Shown here in pieces: positions 1 to 6,740 of a stretch of 11,596 nucleotides of DNA. The notes below the pieces were generated by a model, which made no database searches, had not been told where the DNA came from, and saw nothing but the letters and a program-made list of their open reading frames with translations. A program made the translations under genes and the position numbers. Each line of letters begins with the position of its first letter. Positions within the stretch are counted from its first letter, which is position 1. This DNA comes from an archaeon (GTDB lineage: Archaea; Iainarchaeota; Iainarchaeia; Iainarchaeales; Iainarchaeaceae): NCBI GenBank assembly GCA_005239615.1, contig SBBR01000022.1:1-11596 (forward strand), read 5' to 3'.

Positions 1-307
1 CGGCCAAACAAGCATAGATTTGCGCTGGTAAAGCCCAAAAGACAAATCAGGTCAGAGCCATCAGGCCACCAAAAGTGGCGAAGTTAAGCTCCTACAAGTA
101 CGCGGGTTACTGTGGCCCTGAATCGGACGTCTACCTGCTGCAGGAGAAATACTTGATGAGGCAACAAGGCTCGCCGAGAAGGAGAAAATCAACTGCGAGC
201 CCTCAGGGATTGCAGGACTTGCCCTCATGCTGCAGATGAAGGACAAGCTGCCGCGCGAGAAGAAGATGCTCATCGTCAACACCGGCAGGACAAAATTCTC
301 GAAATGA
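1..307 (+). pseudogene. 3' end of a fold-type II PLP-dependent enzyme (threonine synthase/cysteine synthase-like), frame-disrupted
   Basis: The frame from 122 to the TGA at 305-307 reads EILDEATRLAEKEKINCEPS, then GIAGLALML and MLIVNTGRTKF. The EPSG-x-AGLA segment followed by a hydrophobic strand and NTG is the usual C-terminal phosphate-side region of fold-type II PLP enzymes (threonine synthase, threonine dehydratase, cysteine synthase groups). These proteins need roughly 300 residues before this point, but this frame is closed by a TGA at 119-121. A different frame (codons from about 45) is open from 45 to the junction and reads IRPPKVAKLSSYKYAG then CGPESDVYLL, which could be the preceding part. 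One missing base near 141-146 would join the two. It is therefore either a decayed gene or one with a sequencing indel. The upstream part lies outside the window. Substrate cannot be assigned. Confidence 0.6.
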
Positions 308-346
308 GCGCAGCAACTATTGGATGTGCGTTAACAGGCGGTGGCA

Positions 347-356
347 TTTATAAAAA
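347..356 (+). promoter_or_regulatory. TATA box for the cupredoxin gene
   Basis: TTTATAAAAA is centred about 26 nt before the ATG at 378. In archaea transcription starts about 26 nt downstream of the TATA centre, so the transcript would begin at or next to the start codon (leaderless). A GGAG at 362-365 is too far from the ATG to be a convincing ribosome binding site. Confidence 0.6.
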
Positions 357-377
357 GAACTGGAGAAAATCGGTAGA

Positions 378-1010
378 ATGAAAACAAAACTCTTTCTCGG
401 ATTAGCATTAATCGCTCTTGTGTTCCTCCTCGGATGCGCTCAGGAGCAAAAGCCTGCGCAGAACACCCAGGGCAATAACAACCTCGCGCCTGAACAGTGG
501 CAGGATTCAGAGCAGGGCCAGGACATTGCTCCGCCGCAGCTGCCCGAAACAGGGGCAGGAGATGCTGGGAATCCGCCTGCAGCAGGCCCAGAAACTCGGG
601 GAACCAACGGGACTGGAACAGCAAACGGACGCGGGGGCGAATTGACACAGGGCCAGCCCGTACCAGGCAGCAATGCACCTGACACTATTGTCGCAAAGGA
701 ATACACTGTTGAGATTACTGATACAGGCTATTCTCCCCAAAAAGTAACGGTAAAACAGGGCGACACCGTGAAGTGGGTGAACAATTCCTCATCGGAAAAC
801 TGGCCGGCATCTGCAAAGCACCCAACTCACGAGGTCTACCCGGGCTCTAGCATAACCAAGTGCGGCACGGCCGAGGAAAGCAATATATTCGACGCATGCA
901 GGGGCCTAAAGGCAGGGGAGAGCTATAGCTTCACGTTCAATGAGAAGGGCATGTGGGCATACCACGAGCACATCGCAGTGAAGATGTTCGGGCAGGTAGT
1001 TGTGGAGTGA
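378..1010 (+). CDS. Cupredoxin-domain lipoprotein, membrane-anchored
   Basis: 210 residues. A basic, hydrophobic signal peptide ends in lipobox LLGC with Cys20, so the protein should be exported and anchored outside the membrane. Residues 21-105 are a low-complexity Gln/Asn/Gly/Pro/Thr linker. From about 108 a cupredoxin fold follows: YTVEITDTGYSPQKVTVKQG, DTVKWVNN, HPTHEVYPG and, at the end, YHEHIAVKMFG. Candidate metal ligands are His148, His151, His196, His198 and Met203. The Cys expected in the C-terminal loop of a blue type 1 copper site (Y-H-C-x-x-H-x-x-M) is replaced by Glu197, so ordinary blue-copper electron transfer is unlikely. Cys162 and Cys174 flank an insertion and could form a disulfide. 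The role is probably copper binding or redox at the cell surface (inference). Monocistronic; preceded by a TATA box, followed by a weak hairpin. Confidence 0.85.
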   Translation: MKTKLFLGLALIALVFLLGCAQEQKPAQNTQGNNNLAPEQWQDSEQGQDIAPPQLPETGAGDAGNPPAAGPETRGTNGTGTANGRGGELTQGQPVPGSNAPDTIVAKEYTVEITDTGYSPQKVTVKQGDTVKWVNNSSSENWPASAKHPTHEVYPGSSITKCGTAEESNIFDACRGLKAGESYSFTFNEKGMWAYHEHIAVKMFGQVVVE

Positions 1011-1085
1011 ATCCTAAACGCCCCATGCAACCGGACCGAAAATAGACCCCAAATCAAATGCCAATTTTATGAAGTGCCCTTAAAT

Positions 1086-1119
1086 GCGCTCCTGCCTGCG
1101 AGGGCGCCTAACGGTTTTT
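1086..1119 (+). terminator. Possible hairpin and T-run after the cupredoxin gene
   Basis: GCGCTC (1086-1091) can pair with GGGCGC (1102-1107), including one G-U pair, around a 10-nt loop. A T5 run follows at 1115-1119. The run also belongs to the TATA-like box of the next gene, so its role as a terminator is uncertain. Confidence 0.25.
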
Positions 1120-1123
1120 AAAA
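1115..1123 (+). promoter_or_regulatory. TATA-like box for the ZIP transporter gene
   Basis: TTTTTAAAA is centred at 1119, 29 nt before the ATG at 1148 and only 17 nt before the alternative GTG at 1136. Transcription from this box would start near 1145, downstream of the GTG, which favours ATG 1148 as the start codon and a nearly leaderless mRNA. Confidence 0.5.
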
Positions 1124-1147
1124 TGGTTAACAACAGTGTTTGGTCGT

Positions 1148-1897
1148 ATGGCTGAAATCTGGTTGTACGTGCTCGCCAGCGTGGTCGCGGTGAGCATGGT
1201 TTCGCTCGTCGGGGTTGTCCTGTTTCCATTCAGCAGGGAAACCACGAAAAGGCTGCTTGTATACATGGTCAGCTTCTCAGCAGGTGCGCTATTCGGCGAC
1301 GCCTTTATTCACCTCCTACCTGAAGCCGTTGGAGAGTCAGGGTTCAGCACAGGCCTCGCCATTTCCCTGATAGGCGGCATAGTATTTTCGTTTTGCATAG
1401 AGAAGTTCATCCGCTGGAGGCACTGCCACCTCCCAACAAGCGAGGAGCACCCGCACCCAATTGCGTTCATGAACCTCGTGGGCGATGCAGTGCACAACTT
1501 CATTGACGGCATCATAATTGCCGCGAGCTACCTCGCGAGCGTTCCGGTTGGCATCGCCACAACCTTCGCGGTTGTTTTCCACGAGATTCCACAGGAAATA
1601 GGTGATTATGGAGTGCTCCTGCACGGCGGCTTCACGAAGAGAAAGGCGTTGCTCATGAATTTCCTTACTGCACTCACTGCAGTGGCTGGAGCTGCGGCGG
1701 CACTATTCGTGAGCTCAATGGTAAGCAACACTACATCAATCCTGTTACCTTTCGCTGCAGGAATATTCATTTACATCGCTGGGTCGGACCTGATTCCGGA
1801 ACTCCACAAGGAAGTAAAGGTAAAGGAATCAGCATTCCAGCTGCTCTGGTTCCTGCTCGGCGTCGGAATAATGATTCTGCTCCTCAGGGTTGGTTAG
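1148..1897 (+). CDS. ZIP-family divalent metal transporter
   Basis: 249 residues from ATG 1148; a GTG at 1136 would add four residues but lies upstream of the predicted transcription start. The chain has about eight hydrophobic segments. The two signature metal-site helices are present: HNFIDGIIIA (from His116; His116, Asn117, Asp120) and HEIPQEIGDYGVLLHGG (from His145; His145, Glu146, Glu150, Asp153). The cytosolic loop between helices 3 and 4 is His-rich (RHCH 91-94, HPHP 101-104), as is common in this family for metal capture or sensing. A late DLIPELHKE motif (214-222) resembles LIV-1-type members. The expected role is import of Zn2+ or a similar divalent ion into the cytoplasm; the exact ion cannot be told from sequence. 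The TAG stop (1895-1897) is directly abutted by the next gene's GTG, so the two are probably co-transcribed. Confidence 0.92.
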   Translation: MAEIWLYVLASVVAVSMVSLVGVVLFPFSRETTKRLLVYMVSFSAGALFGDAFIHLLPEAVGESGFSTGLAISLIGGIVFSFCIEKFIRWRHCHLPTSEEHPHPIAFMNLVGDAVHNFIDGIIIAASYLASVPVGIATTFAVVFHEIPQEIGDYGVLLHGGFTKRKALLMNFLTALTAVAGAAAALFVSSMVSNTTSILLPFAAGIFIYIAGSDLIPELHKEVKVKESAFQLLWFLLGVGIMILLLRVG

Positions 1898-2209
1898 GTG
1901 GCCAATGGAACCGCTTTTCAGGAGAAGGTCTGGCGCCTCATGCTGGAAATACCAATAGGAAAGGTCACTACTTACGGCGAGCTGGCGAGGGCGGCAGGAA
2001 AGCCAGGGGCGGTGAGGGCCGTTGGAAACGCCTGCAACGCCAACCCAAATGCACCAAAGACACCGTGCCACCGCGTTGTTGCAAGCAATGGCAGCATAGG
2101 TGGGTATGCTCAGGGCATCCAGAAAAAGATAAAACTGCTGGCAGCCGAGGGCATCAAGTTCAGGGCAGGTTTAGTCGTGGATTTTGAAAAAAGGCTCTAC
2201 GAATTCTAA
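1898..2209 (+). CDS. Single-domain O6-alkylguanine-DNA alkyltransferase (Ogt/MGMT type)
   Basis: 103 residues. This is only the DNA-binding, methyl-acceptor domain of the MGMT/Ogt family; full-length members carry an additional N-terminal domain of 60-90 residues. The domain is complete: FQEKVWRLMLEIPIGKVTTY, GELARAAGKPGAVRAVGNA with Arg40 as the likely base-flipping finger, the NP pair before the active site, and the active site PCHRVV with Cys57 as alkyl acceptor, then GGYAQGI. Alkyltransferase-like proteins of similar length usually have Trp in place of this Cys, so here suicidal transfer of an alkyl group from O6-alkylguanine to Cys57 is expected. The GTG start immediately follows the TAG of the ZIP gene with no intergenic base, which suggests translational coupling. 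No strong Shine-Dalgarno is seen. Confidence 0.9.
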   Translation: MANGTAFQEKVWRLMLEIPIGKVTTYGELARAAGKPGAVRAVGNACNANPNAPKTPCHRVVASNGSIGGYAQGIQKKIKLLAAEGIKFRAGLVVDFEKRLYEF

Positions 2210-2237
2210 TAAAAGGGTTATCGTCCAGAAATCCCTC

Positions 2238-2798
2238 ATGTCCCTGACGCCTTCCAATTACAGCGTTCTCAAAAAAGGCAGCAGCGCCCCGGTCTTCAAT
2301 TTGCCCGGAACAGATGACAAAACCCACTCCCTGTCCGGGGCGAAGGGCACAAAAGCCGTTCTCGTTGTCTTCATGTGCAACCACTGCCCCTACGTGAAGC
2401 CGAAGATGAAATACCTCAAAGAACTCTATGACAAGTACGCACCAAAAGGCCTTGCGATGTTCGGCATAAACAGCAACGACACAGAGGTCTATGGTGAGGA
2501 CGATTTGGGGCACATGAAGCAGGTAGGGAAGGAGCAGGGCTTTGCATTCCCATACCTTCTTGACGAAACGCAAAATGTCGCCCGCGCATACGGCGCCGCG
2601 TGCACACCAGACCCATTCCTCTTTGATTCGCAGCTGAAGCTGGTTTACCATGGCCGTATCGATGATGCGCACGGCAAGCCGCACGAAACTGCGAAGACGA
2701 ACGAACTGGAGGAAGCATTGGAGCAAGCGCTAGCCGGAAAGAAAGTAACGGTCAAAGAAGAGCCCGCTATGGGGTGCAACGTGAAATGGAAGGGATAG
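2238..2798 (+). CDS. Thioredoxin-fold (AhpC/TSA-like) protein with CNHC motif
   Basis: 186 residues from ATG 2238. An upstream in-frame start at 2184 would overlap the previous gene by 26 nt and adds a basic tail not typical of the family, so 2238 is preferred; an AT-rich TCTAATAAAA (2205-2214) sits at TATA distance from it. The order fits the alkyl hydroperoxide reductase/thiol-specific antioxidant superfamily: PVFNLPGTDDKTHSL, strand VLVVFMCNHCPYVKP with redox pair Cys47 and Cys50, GINSND (76-81), LLDETQNVARAYGAACTPDP with cis-Pro124 preceded by Cys122, and a C-terminal MGCNVKWKG with Cys180. This closing motif, of the form MGC-x-I/V-KWK, recurs in one prokaryotic thioredoxin-like family of this length. 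No signal peptide is seen, so it should be cytoplasmic. It is probably a thiol-disulfide oxidoreductase or peroxidase; the substrate is unknown. Confidence 0.88.
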   Translation: MSLTPSNYSVLKKGSSAPVFNLPGTDDKTHSLSGAKGTKAVLVVFMCNHCPYVKPKMKYLKELYDKYAPKGLAMFGINSNDTEVYGEDDLGHMKQVGKEQGFAFPYLLDETQNVARAYGAACTPDPFLFDSQLKLVYHGRIDDAHGKPHETAKTNELEEALEQALAGKKVTVKEEPAMGCNVKWKG

Positions 2799-2947
2799 TG
2801 GTGATTGCGGAAAATAGAACACGGTTGCTAGTGCCCATTCATCCATCATCTTTCCAAATTCGGCTAACAAGCGAGGTGATAAGAACTGGAATAGTTGCGA
2901 ATTATTCAGGACCCCTAAGAGCACTCATAAGCAGGACAAACTCATAA
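2798..2947 (+). CDS. Possible small ORF, 49 codons, unknown
   Basis: A GTG (2798, or 2801) overlapping the last base of the preceding TAG opens a frame to the TAA at 2945-2947. It contains VIRTGIVANYSGPLRALISR, which faintly resembles the G-V-I-D-x-Y-R-G strand region of dUTPase-fold proteins, but the other motifs of that fold are absent. It could be a gene remnant, a coupled small protein or a chance frame in the convergent gap before carB. A 9-bp direct repeat, ACTCATAAG, occurs at 2923-2931 and 2940-2948 across its end. Confidence 0.25.
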   Translation: MVIAENRTRLLVPIHPSSFQIRLTSEVIRTGIVANYSGPLRALISRTNS

Positions 2948-2972
2948 GACTTGAAAATCGAACCAGGTAAAT

Positions 2973-5900
2973 TTAATCCTTAATGTACTCATTCCACGCC
3001 TTGATTTCAAGGTCGGAAATTTTCTTTTTCGTTATCGCCCGGCAGAAGCTTTGCGCAATCTGGAGATTTGTGATGAGCGGCACGTTGTAATCAACTGCCG
3101 CGCGCCGGACATCGTATTTCGGGTCGGTTGCGATCTGCCTGAAGGGGTCCGCCACAACGATTGCGAGATTGACTCTCCCATTCTGGAAGAGCTCAAGCAC
3201 GTTGGGCGAGCCTTTCTCGTGGATTTTGAAGACTTTTTTGCACACAATGCCGTTCTGCCCCAAAAATTCCGCGGTCGTGTCGGTGGCGAAGAGCTCATAG
3301 CCGAATTCGCTTAGGCTTTTTGCCTCCTCTAGGAACTTCTGCCTGTTCGCATCTCCGGTGAGCGAAACTAGGATGCTCTTTTTCGGGATTGAATAGCCTG
3401 TGCTGAGCAGCGCCTTGAGTAACGCGTCCTCGAAATCACCTCCGAGGCACCCGACTTCGCCGGTGGATGCCATCTCGACTCCTGAAACAGGGTCAGCGCC
3501 GCGCAGGCGGGAGAATGAGAACTGCGGAGCCTTCACGCCGACGTGCTCTAGGTTGAGGAAGGAGTTCCCGTTTGGCTGTAGCTTCTCGCCGAGAACCGCA
3601 GCCGAGGCAAGTTCTATGAAATCCGTTCCCATGACCTTTGAGACAAAAGGCATCGAGCGCGAGGCGCGCAGGTTACACTCAATCACCATGACTTCGTTGT
3701 CCTTGGCTAGGAACTGGATGTTGAAGGGGCCTGAGATGCTGAGTGCGGAGGCAAGCTTCTTGCCAGTTTCCCTTATTTTCCTCACGGTTTCAAGGTAGGT
3801 CCTCTGCGGCGGGAGCACCATCGTGGCATCTCCTGAGTGCACACCAGCGTTTTCCAAGTGCTCGGTTATGGCGAATGATATTATTTCGCCCCGCGAGGCC
3901 ACGGCATCCAACTCTATTTCCCTCGCATTGAGGATGAACTTGCTCACGACTACAGGATACTCCCTGCTCAGCGAAGTGGCGTTGCCGAGGTACTGCCAGA
4001 GCTCCTTTTCATTGAAGGCTACCGCCATAGCCTGGCCGCTGAGGACATAAGAAGGCCTCACGAGCACCGGAAAGCCGGCCTTTTTGGTGAACTCCTTTGC
4101 ATTCTCGATTGTCGTGAGCTCTTTCCATTCAGGCTGCGGAATGCCCAGCGAGTCACAGAGCGTCGAGAACTTGTGCCTGTCCTCGGCGCGGTCGATATTT
4201 TCAGGAGAGGTGCCCAGTATTGGGTAGCCCATGTTCCATAGCTTGAGGCAGAGGTTGTTGGGAATCTGCCCGCCCATAGAAACTATAAGGCCCACCGGTT
4301 TTTCAAGATCGCAAATGTCAGCAACAGTCTCGAAGCTCAATTCTTCGAAGTAGAGCTTGTCGCACTCATCGTAATCTGTCGAGACGGTTTCGGGGTTATA
4401 GTTTATCATTATGGATTCGTGGCCCGCTTTTTTGGCGGCTTTCGCGGCGCCGACACAGCAGTAGTCGAATTCCACGCTGCTCCCAATCCTGTACGCCCCG
4501 GAGCCGAGGACAATCACTGAACCCTTGACGGCCCCGCCTAGCCCTTCCTGCGCCTGTATTTTGCCTTTGGCACTTTTTTCGAAAGACCCAAACTCAAAGT
4601 CATGCCCCGTGCCATTGTATGTGAGGTAGAGATAATTCGTTTTCGCGGGGTACTCGGCTGCGAGAGTGTCTATTTGCTTGACGAACGGCAGGATGCCCAA
4701 AGACTTACGCTTCTCCCGCACCTTGCGCTCGTCCTCAATGAGGAGAATCATCGCGAGCTGCTTGTCGGAAAAGCCCTGCTTTTTTGCCCTGAGCAGGAGC
4801 TCATGACCAAGGGTTTCGAGTTTCTGCATTTTAAGGAGCTTTTTTGTTTTCACTACTCCGGCCAGCTTGTACAGGAACCATTTGTCGATTTTCGAGGCGT
4901 TATAGATTTTTTCTATCGGGACGCCCTTCTCAATAGCCTCGACAACGGCAAAAACCCTGCGGTCGGTTGGGTACCTGACCTCATGGCTTAGCTTTGTGAA
5001 GACCATCTTGTTACCCACGAGCCCATAAGCACCTATCTGCAGCATCCTCAGGGCTTTCTGCATCGCCTCCTCGAAAGTCTTTCCGATTGCCATTACCTCG
5101 CCTACACTCTTCATCTCCGTGCCGATGCGCGTGCTGACGTTCCTGAACTTCTGCAGGTCCCACCTCGGAATCTTGACCACTACATAGTCCAGCGCAGGCT
5201 CGAAGCAGGCCTTGGTGACCTTCGTGATGGAGTTCTGCAGGTCAAGGAGGCAGTAGCCGAGACCAAGCTTCGCCGCGACGAATGCGAGCGGGTAGCCCGT
5301 TGCCTTTGAGGCAAGCGCGGAGCTTCTCGATAGCCGCGCGTTCACCTCAATCACCCTGTACTCATCGCTCTGCGGGTCGAGCGCAAACTGTATGTTGCAT
5401 TCTCCCACTACGCCCAGATGCCTTATGACCCTGATGCTGATTTCGCGAAGTTTGTGGTACTCGTGATTGTCGAGAGTCTGCGAAGGGGCAACCACTATGC
5501 TCTCACCAGTGTGTATGCCAAGCGGGTCGAAGTTCTCCATGTTGCATACTGTGATGCAGTTGTCAAAGCAATCGCGCACGACCTCATACTCTACCTCCTT
5601 CCAGCCGTATAGGTATTCCTCGACAAGGATTTGCGGCGCGGTCTTGAATGCCTTGTCGGCCATTTCTTTCAGTTCCTTTTCATTCCTGGCCGAGCCGCTG
5701 CCCTTCCCGCCAAGTGCAAATGCGACCCTTACCATCACAGGGTAGCCGATTTTACTTGCGGCAGCGAGGGCGTCTTTTGCGTTAGTGACGGCGATGGATT
5801 TCGGGACATTGATGCCGATTTTGCCTAGCTCACGGTTGAAAAGCTCCCTGTCCTCTGTGAGCTCTATGCTTTTTACTGGTGTGCCTAGCACGCTTACACT

Positions 5901-6264
5901 GTATTTTTTCAGAACACCTGCCCTATCCAACTCAAAGCCACAGTTCAATGCTGTCTGGCCGCCGAAGGAGAGCGCGATTGCGTCAGGTTTTTCCTTTTTG
6001 ATTACCTGCTCCACGAAAAAAGGCGTGATTGGAAGAAAGTAAACCTCGTCCGCGAAACCCTTGGAAGTCTGGACAGTGGCAATGTTCGGATTGATGACGA
6101 CAACTTTAATCCCTTCCTCTTTTAGGGCCTTTATAGCCTGCGAACCGGAGTAGTCGAATGGGCGGCAAGAATAGCTATAATCATAACCATATCCTGCTTT
6201 CGCCGGCCTGTCCGATCTGCAAGGCGCCAGAGCCCAAGAGCAGAACTTTTTTCGGCTTAATCAT
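2973..6264 (-). CDS. carB: Carbamoyl-phosphate synthase large subunit, interrupted by a 40-nt intron-like insert
   Basis: CarB uses two ATP to turn bicarbonate and the ammonia channelled from CarA into carbamoyl phosphate for pyrimidines and arginine. Exon 1 runs from ATG 6264 to 6199 (22 codons: MIKPKKVLLLGSGALQIGQA then GE). The frame is then broken by 40 nt (6159-6198), and exon 2 runs from 6158 (FDYSGSQAIKAL) to the stop at 2973. The joined product is 1083 residues; E. coli CarB has 1073. Two homologous ATP-grasp halves are visible, the second starting at IVLGSGAYRIGSSVEFDYCC about residue 555. The last ~135 residues form an MGS-like allosteric domain (SILVSLTGDANRQKF to ITNLQIAQSFCRA). 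Without removal of the insert, translation from ATG 6264 stops at the TGA 6183-6181, and exon 2 alone lacks the first nucleotide-binding loop. A G-rich stretch (6281-6273) precedes the ATG. The ~1060 codons of exon 2 contain no other disruption, which argues against general decay. Confidence 0.93.
6159..6198 (-). other. 40-nt candidate bulge-helix-bulge (BHB) intron in carB
   Basis: On the sense strand GGCG (6204-6201) pairs perfectly with CGCC (6164-6161), forming the central 4-bp helix. Between it and the inner helix GCAGGA/UCUUGC (6197-6192 with 6170-6165, one G-U) lies a 3-nt bulge AAA (6200-6198). Cutting after its second base falls at 6199/6198. On the other side CAU (6160-6158), cut after its second base, falls at 6159/6158. 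Joining these ends gives GGC GAA TTC GAC TAC, i.e. the conserved Gly-Glu-Phe-Asp-Tyr. The splice junction is ambiguous by one base (A). No outer helix can be drawn, so the motif is relaxed rather than strict. Cleavage by the archaeal tRNA splicing endonuclease and ligation by RtcB are inferred. Confidence 0.65.
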
Positions 6265-6366
6265 CCAACACACCCACCCCCTTTGCCTTCCATATCACTG
6301 ATCTATAAAGTGCAACTCTGCCGGCCCTCCTGAGCCGAGGATCAAGACTTTTTTCTGGTTAGCCAT
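6265..6366 (-). pseudogene. Degenerate duplicate of the carB 5' end, without the insert
   Basis: ATG 6366 opens MANQKKVLILGSGG, which matches the carB start MIKPKKVLLLGSGA at 9 of 14 residues and about 28 of 39 nucleotides. The two ATGs are in the same frame, 102 nt apart, separated by a TGA at 6297-6295. After GSG the remnant appears to lack about four codons (ALQI). GPAEL then resembles GQAGEF without any 40-nt insert. Later, in a shifted frame, SVIWKAKGVGVL weakly resembles AIKALKEEGIKVVV. That shifted frame ends in a TAA (6259-6257) overlapping the carB start. The many synonymous differences mean this is not a recent tandem copy. Confidence 0.5.
6301..6309 (-). promoter_or_regulatory. Possible TATA box for carB
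   Basis: The minus strand reads CTTTATAGA about 40 nt before the carB ATG at 6264, which would place a transcription start near 6278 and leave a leader of about 14 nt. It lies inside the degenerate carB remnant, so carB may have its own promoter in addition to read-through from carA. Confidence 0.3.
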
Positions 6367-6371
6367 TCAGA

Positions 6372-6740
6372 TCACTTACGCCCGGATTGCAAAATCAAAA
6401 ATCTTGCAGCCCCTAAAAGACCAGCAAAACCGTGTAAATCATTCCCCGCATAATGGAAAATATCATTATAGAGTTGCCGCGATACCTTACCTTTCAATCC
6501 TTGTCGGACCATAAAAGAGTTCGCCGATCGCTCAATAATTGACCTTAATCCAAATATATTGCACAGTAATGACTCAATATATTGCACTGCTTGTTTTCGG
6601 TCTGGCGCATTTGTTAAATTTTCAAATACACGATATACTATTGCCGGCGGAAGCTTTCGGCAGACCAATCTGGTAGGCCTCCGCACAGGACTGGTATGCA
6701 TCTGCTGCCCTTTTTTCCGTGGGGTATGAATACGGGTCAT
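6372..6740 (-). CDS. Orphan ORF of 122 codons between carA and carB, unknown function
   Basis: The ATG at 6740 overlaps the carA TGA as ATGA, an arrangement typical of translational coupling. The TGA at 6374-6372 is five bases before the vestigial carB ATG. The product is basic at the N-terminus (MTRIHTPRKKGQQMH), followed by probable helices (VFENLTNAPDRKQAVQYIES, LRSIIERSANSFMVRQGL, then HGFAGLLGAARFLILQ). I recognise no family. The segment is markedly AT-richer than its surroundings: about 40% GC by hand count over 6381-6660, against 52-63% in sampled carB lines. This suggests foreign origin or a non-coding insert. Whether it is translated is uncertain; the ATGA overlap and the 122 uninterrupted codons favour a gene. 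Confidence 0.45.
   Translation of the reverse strand: MTRIHTPRKKGQQMHTSPVRRPTRLVCRKLPPAIVYRVFENLTNAPDRKQAVQYIESLLCNIFGLRSIIERSANSFMVRQGLKGKVSRQLYNDIFHYAGNDLHGFAGLLGAARFLILQSGRK

Noticed and set aside
2160..2726. 188-codon frame on the minus strand
   Set aside because: Shadow of the thioredoxin-fold gene, which has all family motifs.
4602..4991. 129-codon frame on the + strand
   Set aside because: Antisense shadow of carB, no recognisable protein features.
6159..6198. Explanation of the carB break as programmed +1 frameshifting that keeps the insert
   Set aside because: Skipping one A at GAAAGC would give an open frame, but it would add 13 Tyr-rich residues (AGYGYDYSYSCRP) inside one of the most conserved ATP-site loops, whereas exact removal gives the family consensus. 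It remains a fallback if no splicing is found.
6159..6198. Mobile element or target-site duplication
   Set aside because: Only a single A is shared between the borders and there are no terminal inverted repeats of transposon type; the pairing present fits a BHB fold better.
6372..6740. Orphan ORF as archaeal ribosomal protein S15
   Set aside because: Only the first few residues (MTRIHTPRKKG) resemble S15; none of the S15 core follows.
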